Shown here: piece after piece, positions 58,921-64,000 of the stretch
Numbering within the stretch: the stretch's first letter is position 1
Layout of the letters: each line of letters opens with the position of its first letter
Source of the DNA: Muricea muricata
Lineage: Eukaryota > Cnidaria > Anthozoa > Malacalcyonacea > Plexauridae
Direction of reading: 5' to 3'
Assembly: GCA_963855995.1 (NCBI GenBank)
Contig: OY979717.1
Span: 21,551,906 to 21,615,905 of the forward strand
Length of the DNA stretch: 64,000 bases
Translations under genes and position numbers: made by a program
The notes under the pieces: generated by a model
The model's input: only the letters and a program-made list of their open reading frames with translations
Databases searched by the model: none
Told to the model about the DNA's origin: nothing

Positions 58921-58929
58921 TCTATTGTC

Positions 58930-60110
58930 AACAAGCCTCATTTTGGGGGGGTTTTTTGGCACCGCCATTCCTAATTCAGGCAACGCCATTTTGTGTTTAC
59001 GACAATCGAACACGGTTAGTTTCTTATTTTCGGCTATGCGACAGCGCAATTTGCTGTGTGCGTTTTTTTAATCGAATAATTCCTATTGTCTGATGGTCTG
59101 TATATCTAGATCTGTTTCAGACGATGAACTCCCTTATTCTAACTTATCTAGCTACATTAAGTTTGCACATAGGAAGTTCGACGTTTGAAATCGTTTGCGT
59201 TGTCCCCATTTACTCATAACTGTCTTGAACAAATGTAATTAACCATAACGAACACGCACAAAACGAGATATCTTCAGATTAGTTTAGATAAAAAGGTGCT
59301 CATGACTGTTAAGACTAAATGAAAATAAGCTTAACAAATCTAAATTCCTACATTTTATAGTGATCTTATAGTAGTTCTACTGAATCACCTGACGATGAAC
59401 TGTCGTTGACGACACCTGAAACTGAAGCAACGTTTGTAACCGACCGATTTGGAACTTAAGGGTTGCGGCCCCCAACCCTGGAGCCCCTGCCCAAATGTTA
59501 CGAACAAAAGACGTCCACCAATCCTTCTGTGTCCAACACTCGCGGAACCTGAAACTTACTCCTATAGGTACCATTTGTAACGCTTAGGATTATATTTTAC
59601 TTCATGCACTGAAATTTCAAAATATTAGAAGTTAAAGCTGAATAAAGTAAATTAGTCTTCAAGAAACTTTGAATTTAAGTAAATATCGCACTTTCAAGTG
59701 TAATCAATAACTTTTTGGGTTTTTTATAAAAATTAAAAGTTATAGCTAGATCAGTACAGATGTTGAACTTATTCAGCTAACTCTCACCAACGAGATTCTT
59801 TAATAAGAAAGCTGTACACTAAAAGATATACAACTACCAGTACTGACGTCCAGACGAAGGACCTCTTCTTCCAACCTTGGCTTTTAAAATATTGGTAATT
59901 CCTCGCAGATTTTTTTAAACTTTTTAAACCTTTCCCTTTGAACCCTCTATACATAATCTTTCTTTACTTTGTGCACTCATGTACTTCATTTTCGTTTCAT
60001 TTCGGTAATTGGTTTAAAAGACAACGGGTATACAAACCCAGACTCACATGCAAGACCATGCAATAAAGATATTATCTTCGTATTTCACTGTTTTTCATAT
60101 TCCGTTTCTT
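58930..60110. other. Unassigned stretch
   Basis: A minus frame at 59377-59574 (FRECWTQKDWWTSFVRNIW) is Trp-rich but unrecognised. Nothing else noted. Confidence 0.35.
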
Positions 60111-60120
60111 TGTGGGTTGG

Positions 60121-60246
60121 AATAAAACGCCGAAACTGAATGGCGGAAACTGAAAACGAAAACTGAAAGGGGGGTAAAACGCTGAAATCGGGATAAAATA
60201 CTGAAATGGGGATAAAACGCTGAAATATGGATAAAACGCTGAAATG
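60121..60246 (+). repeat. Minisatellite, unit about 19 bp
   Basis: The unit gataaaacgctgaaatggg occurs about four times at 60173-60246, with a more diverged stretch (cgaaactgaatggcggaaac) before it. Confidence 0.85.
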
Positions 60247-60529
60247 GCAAGTTCGCGAAAGAGTTTTTGTGCTGTTTTAAAAACGAGTTTGTTGTTTGAT
60301 CCAGATTGAGCGGAATTAAATACGACTACATGCAATATTGTTCAAGCCAAAAATATTTGTAAACTTTACACTCTATATTTTTAACCATTAAAAACTTTAC
60401 AACATCATGAGCGTACACATAATGACGAACACAAAAGCATCATAACTACCGTTACAAAAAATTCAATCATGTTGAAAAGACACAACTTGACGATATGATT
60501 TGATTTTAATAATATTGATATTTAAATGT

Positions 60530-61075
60530 TTTTTAAGAGAAGTTTCTTATAATGTCTGCTAGTTTGTTTCGTTTGTTTAGAGTAGCCATCGTTGATTTAC
60601 ATATGATATAGCATTTCTCCCACAAGCATAGGTTACATCTATCTGAAGCTGGGTTATAAGATCTAGCTCGTTTAAGTATTTTCCAGACAGTTAATTTTAT
60701 AGTCAATATTATTGTTCTTCAACTCCCAGACATACTTGCATACCTCAGTGAAATTATGTTGCAGGAATTAAACGACGCTTTGTGGTTCGCGTATCTTGTT
60801 TTAAAATAATTTTCTGTGAGTCCAATATATGTTTGAGCAGGCTTGTCGAAGTTTTTTGGTGGTTGTTACTGTGGTTTGATATATGACTTGACCTTACACT
60901 TGTTCGACAGAGGGCATTCAGTTTTCTTTTGGCAATTGCACGCAGTTTCGTTCAGTTGAAGATGATTTGGATAATTTGGACTTGTTGTGTCTGTCAATAT
61001 TTGCTTAATATTTGGCATACAACTGTAGCTAACCTTCACTGCGTTGCGGTTGAATATGAGTATATACCTCATCAA
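60530..61075 (-). pseudogene. GIY-YIG retroelement (Penelope-like), C-terminal part, minus copy
   Basis: Minus strand. 61060-60870 reads NRNAVKVSYSCMPNIKQILT then ACNCQKKTECPLSNKCKV, a Cys-rich knuckle. After a shift at about 60850 it reads AQTYIGLTENYFKTRYANHK and ASFNS, the GIY-YIG nuclease core. Further on come ARSYNPASDRCNLCLWEKCY and NKRNKLADIIRNF. The order FNRN.VKVSYSCM, C.C....CPL...C, YIGLTE..FK.RY..H..SF and C.LCL.EK is a family common in cnidarian genomes. Joined head to head with the copy at 61080. Confidence 0.75.
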
Positions 61076-61079
61076 CTTT

Positions 61080-61950
61080 CACCGCATAGAATTTATATAT
61101 GGAATTACATCAAAAAAAGCATCCGTGCATCGAAAAACGTTTATGTATTTGCGGATAAATCAACCAATATTTATGCGACTTCTGTCGATAATTACAACAA
61201 ATTGTCACGAAAATGTCACTAAAACGTATAAAATCGCAAAAGAAACTGTAACGGAGAGCCTTAACGAAGAATTAAAAACAATTACGAATATAAACTTGGG
61301 ATGAGTAGTAAGATCGATATCATAGCACAAAGAAATTCCTACATAACGCTACAAGACCACAAAGGAAACTTCCGAGCAAATCCAAAATTCCGTCTTATCA
61401 ACCCTGCAAAAACAGAACTGGGCAAAGTCAGCAAAGTTGTTTTAGATGATATCAACAACAGAATCCGCAATATATAGCATCAATGTAAATCAATGGAAAA
61501 ATTCGTACTCCGCAATTGAATGGCTTAACTCGCTCAAAAACAAATTGAACTGCAGATTCCTCTCCGTCGACATCATCGAGTTTTACCTGGGCGAAAAAGA
61601 ACAATGACTCCATGTTTGACGTCACGATGGGCAGTTTTGATGTTGCGGAGATCTGCGATCTTGTAAGCCTTTTCTTGCCAAAAACATCAAATCAGCTATC
61701 TCCAATCCATCCATGAGCTCCTGTCAAATTATATCATAAGAATGACGTCAAACACATTCAAGGAACGATTTCGTAACCATGTAAAGTCTTTTAAATCACT
61801 ACCCCTCTTTTCAGAAACTGAACTACCAAAACATGTGTGGAATTTGAAGAATAATTGTAAGGATTTTGATCTTAAATGGTCAATTGTTAAGCGTGCGAAA
61901 GCTTCAAATCGATCCTTAAGTCAAAGTCAGAGAACCTCCTGAACAAGCAA
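61080..61950 (+). pseudogene. GIY-YIG retroelement (Penelope-like), RT part joined to C-terminus, plus copy
   Basis: 61085-61210 reads YIWNYIKKSIRASKNVYVFA then DKSTNIYATSVDNYNKL. 61305-61475 reads IAQRNSYITLQDHKGNFRAN and FRLINPAKTELGKVSK (RT finger with L.DHK....P..RLI.P.K). 61495-61610 reads NQWKNSYSAIEWLNSLKNKL and [12 protein letters not shown] (catalytic D in DI.EFY). 61615-61665 has [18 protein letters not shown], where active copies have a (Y/S)DGAE-type site. Then a deletion leads to 61740-61940, TFKERFRNHVKSFKSLPLFS and HVWNLKNNCKDFDLKWSIVK, the end of the GIY-YIG domain. Several stops and shifts. Confidence 0.75.
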
Positions 61951-61959
61951 AGCGAACTG

Positions 61960-62925
61960 TTCTCAAGGTGTTGTCATCGAAACAAATTTAGCGTGTGGAA
62001 TTTTAAGCGCAAGAGGATCATCTCAGTAAGCAAAACGCAAATCAAACGAACCCGTTAGAATATTAGCAGTTGACAATCGCTTGCCAATCGCATTAGCGTG
62101 TAACTACGAGTAGTGATCATTTGCACAAATTAATAACATTATATTAAATGAATAAATAAATAAATAGTTTGGCGCTGTTACTTCACTATCATTGAGCACT
62201 CTTTGTACATAAAACATCTTCCTTCATTCATTACGAAAAGCAGTTATAAGTTAAAACGATAAGAGTAAGGGATATGTTGAACAAACCCTCAAAATTCTTA
62301 ACAAATGCGAACTTTCCGCTATTTTTGCTCATTTTGTTACGCATGATTGAGTTTATGTCTCATCATTAATTAATTTTGTGCATGATTATACCTATATGAA
62401 TAAATTAAAGTACCAACATATTAGCGTAGAAAGCAGTTTTTGAATTTTCACTGGTTGATTGTGCGAGCATCAAAATATCTATAAAACATTGAAATCTTAT
62501 AATGTGTGCTCCACATTTTAACACTATGCGCTCAAAACCCGTTTTAAACAAGAAATGTATGTTTGCGCGTAATTAAGTTTTTAAAAAGTGGCCTTTTATA
62601 ACCAACCACCTTAAGACAAATAAATTAGTTTTGTAAAAACATATAGCTAGATGTTTCAGATGAAGCTGTAATACTGCTTCAGATCATAAAAACATTAAGC
62701 ACTCTCTACATTAGCGGAATTTTTCCAACTGTAAACTTTTTTTGATACACCCTGTATAGCAGAAACTTCATATAAAATATCTTTACAAATACAAAGACGA
62801 GTGTTTCATATTTTTACAACATAAAAAAGAGATTAATACTTAATTAGAGATTACTAATTATGCATACAGCTATATAGTAGTTTGTCATCTTTACAAATTA
62901 TATAAAAAAAACACATTAGACAGGA
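61960..62925. other. Unassigned stretch downstream of the TLDc gene
   Basis: AT-rich, no recognised gene. It lies between the retroelement and the polyadenylation signal of the TLDc gene. Confidence 0.4.
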
Positions 62926-62929
62926 GTAA

Positions 62930-62935
62930 TTTATT
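62930..62935 (-). promoter_or_regulatory. Polyadenylation signal AATAAA of the TLDc gene
   Basis: On the minus strand AATAAA lies 18 nt after the stop codon at 62956-62954, in a short AT-rich 3' UTR. Short distance, but plausible. Confidence 0.5.
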
Positions 62936-62953
62936 GTGGTTCTGTAGGTGGGT

Positions 62954-63757
62954 TTATGAAAAGTAATAAACTTCGATTTCAGAAGGATAAAATTGATAAC
63001 GTCCGGCCAATAATTCTCTGGTATTACTGCTACCATAGCTGTAGTCCGATGATGGAGGAAGGTATGTGCGACCAAAGTTTGTTTGTGACGTACTCCGTTT
63101 GGCATTGTACTGAATATAGATATCATGCCCACGACCAAATGTTGGTCCATAAGTGTCGGCAGTGTAAATAGCGTTGCCGCTGTATTGATAGACAGTAGAT
63201 TTGAACGGACTGAGGTTATCTTTGTTACGAAATGAGAAGATGAAGTTGTACGAACTGGACCTGTATTCACTGCTGTCACCTAAACCTAAAGAAAAACAGG
63301 TGATAATTGAAAAATTTTGTTTATCAGTTACTAGTCCTCACTGTACTATCGACACGACACCCCGAGTGACATGTCTTCTGCATGATTTGTTTTTTTTTCC
63401 TATTCAGTCTGATGCATGTAATGAATTAAAAAAAGCGTGTATATGTATATATTTATATACATTGTCGCAGAAAAAAAAACTTTGCCGGGTCATATGGCAA
63501 TAAAAAAAATCGAAAATATACATGTTACTTACGACCCCACGACACACTGGAATACGCGCCAAAGATGTATTCTTGAACTTTTATTAGGGTTATAGATTGA
63601 CCAGTGTTACCACATCGAAGATGAAAAACTGTCGACAGCCATCCATCTGCTGTAGCACGATAACAAAGATTCAGAGTATTGAATGATATCCATTGCTTAA
63701 GTTGTACAAGGAATTCTGCTGGTTCATCTTTCAGTATCAGCGAACCTGAAATATCTC
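62954..63757 (-). CDS. TLDc-domain protein, last two coding exons
   Basis: Exon a 63757-63533 (225 nt; acceptor ctattcttttcag, donor GTAAGT): FLVQLKQWISFNTLNLCYRA, TADGWLSTVFHLRCGNTGQS, EYIFGAYSSVSWG. Exon b 63279-62954 (326 nt; acceptor tttag): DSSEYRSSSYNFIFSFRNKD, YGPTFGRGHDIYIQ, TNFGRTYLPPSSDYSY, LLAGRYQFYPSEIEVYYF, stop TAA. The joint C|GT gives SWGRDSSEY in frame. Together they form a complete TLDc domain: FH..C...G.(S/T)(I/V)T(L/I)I(K/R)V..YIFG.Y...SW; FIFSFRN; GPTFG.G.DI; NFG.TY; F...EIEV(Y/F). The second motif is CGNTGQSIT instead of the usual CDGKGPTVT. Intact as seen. Upstream exons lie beyond the right edge. Paralogue of the exon at 177-398. Probably a modular secreted or intracellular TLDc protein; role unknown. 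Confidence 0.9.
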
Positions 63758-63879
63758 CTGAAAAGAATAGATAAGATAATTAAGAATTATTGGATGAGGC
63801 TGAGCAGGATGTTCAATAATCCTTTTATTATTCATTCCCACGAAAAAATGGCGATGCGAATACAAGTAAAAAACAAATA

Positions 63880-64000
63880 CAGTCATTTTCAAAAGTACTT
63901 GGGGTACTAGCATTTTTTCATGAAAAATCAACGTACACCGTTGATATATCTATAAAATCCATATTTTCCCCTCCCCGCCTCCCCAATCAATGTTGGTTTC
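63880..64000. mobile_element. Second copy of the 239-bp TA-target MITE, cut by window edge
   Basis: Starts cagtcattttcaaaagtact after TA (63878-63879) and follows 58234-58345 closely to the end of the window. It lies in the intron upstream of the TLDc exon at 63757. Confidence 0.8.

Noticed and set aside
58752-59049. Minus frames rich in FLFSFLFF and KKRK
   Set aside because: Artefact of pyrimidine/purine tracts.
62854-63279. 141-codon minus frame (MTAVNTGPVRTTSSSHFVTK..)
   Set aside because: It is the wrong frame over the true TLDc exon, whose frame gives FIFSFRN and GPTFGRGHDI.

Overview
The window looks like nuclear DNA of a cnidarian, most likely an anthozoan (coral or anemone relative). 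It is AT-rich, has GT/AG introns, no operons, long (TA)n tracts and very many transposable-element remnants. The host exons I can identify belong to two extracellular-type families that, as far as I recall, are expanded in anthozoans: TLDc-domain proteins and fibrinogen-related (FReD) proteins resembling coral 'skeletal organic matrix protein 5-like' entries. The assignment rests on motif recognition by eye; no database was searched.

Host genes, all on the minus strand: (1) the last two coding exons of a TLDc gene at 63757-62954, with stop codon and AATAAA signal; (2) four FReD exons at 18002-13504; (3) a 44-codon in-phase exon at 8935-8804; (4) a TLDc exon at 398-177 whose gene continues past the left edge. 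The last three could be one long FReD+TLDc gene or separate relatives; the sequence does not decide. The FReD exons show an in-frame stop upstream of the domain and a one-base phase mismatch at one splice junction, so this copy may be decaying. On the plus strand, three exons at 43930-44452 join in phase into an unknown 78-residue reading frame.

Layout: 0.4-9 kb, direct and tandem repeats, a Harbinger fragment, MITEs and a SINE. 11-15 kb, three TIR elements with clean target-site duplications (TSDs), one carrying a tRNA-like segment. 13.5-18 kb, FReD exons and a large (TA)n. 18.2-21.6 kb, a foldback and two minisatellites. 23.3-26.3 kb, two LINE remnants meeting head-on. 26.8-31.9 kb, a broken multi-exon gene of a cnidarian multicopy family, with a whole PIF/Harbinger element in one intron. 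32.2-34.4 kb, a head-to-head Penelope-like GIY-YIG pair abutting a 1.6 kb palindrome. 36-40 kb, a hAT MITE in an ORF, a Ty1/copia remnant and nested TA-flanked palindromes. 40.7-42.9 kb, long inverted arms around a LINE 3' end. 46.5-47.5 kb, a Mutator-like element with a 9-bp TSD. 51-58.5 kb, further MITEs and a SINE. 60.5-62 kb, a second head-to-head GIY-YIG retroelement pair.

No metabolic pathway or operon is visible. The clearest biology is a lineage-expanded extracellular protein locus invaded by almost every eukaryotic transposon class, mainly as non-autonomous palindromic forms. I found no CRISPR array, bacterial gene or viral gene.
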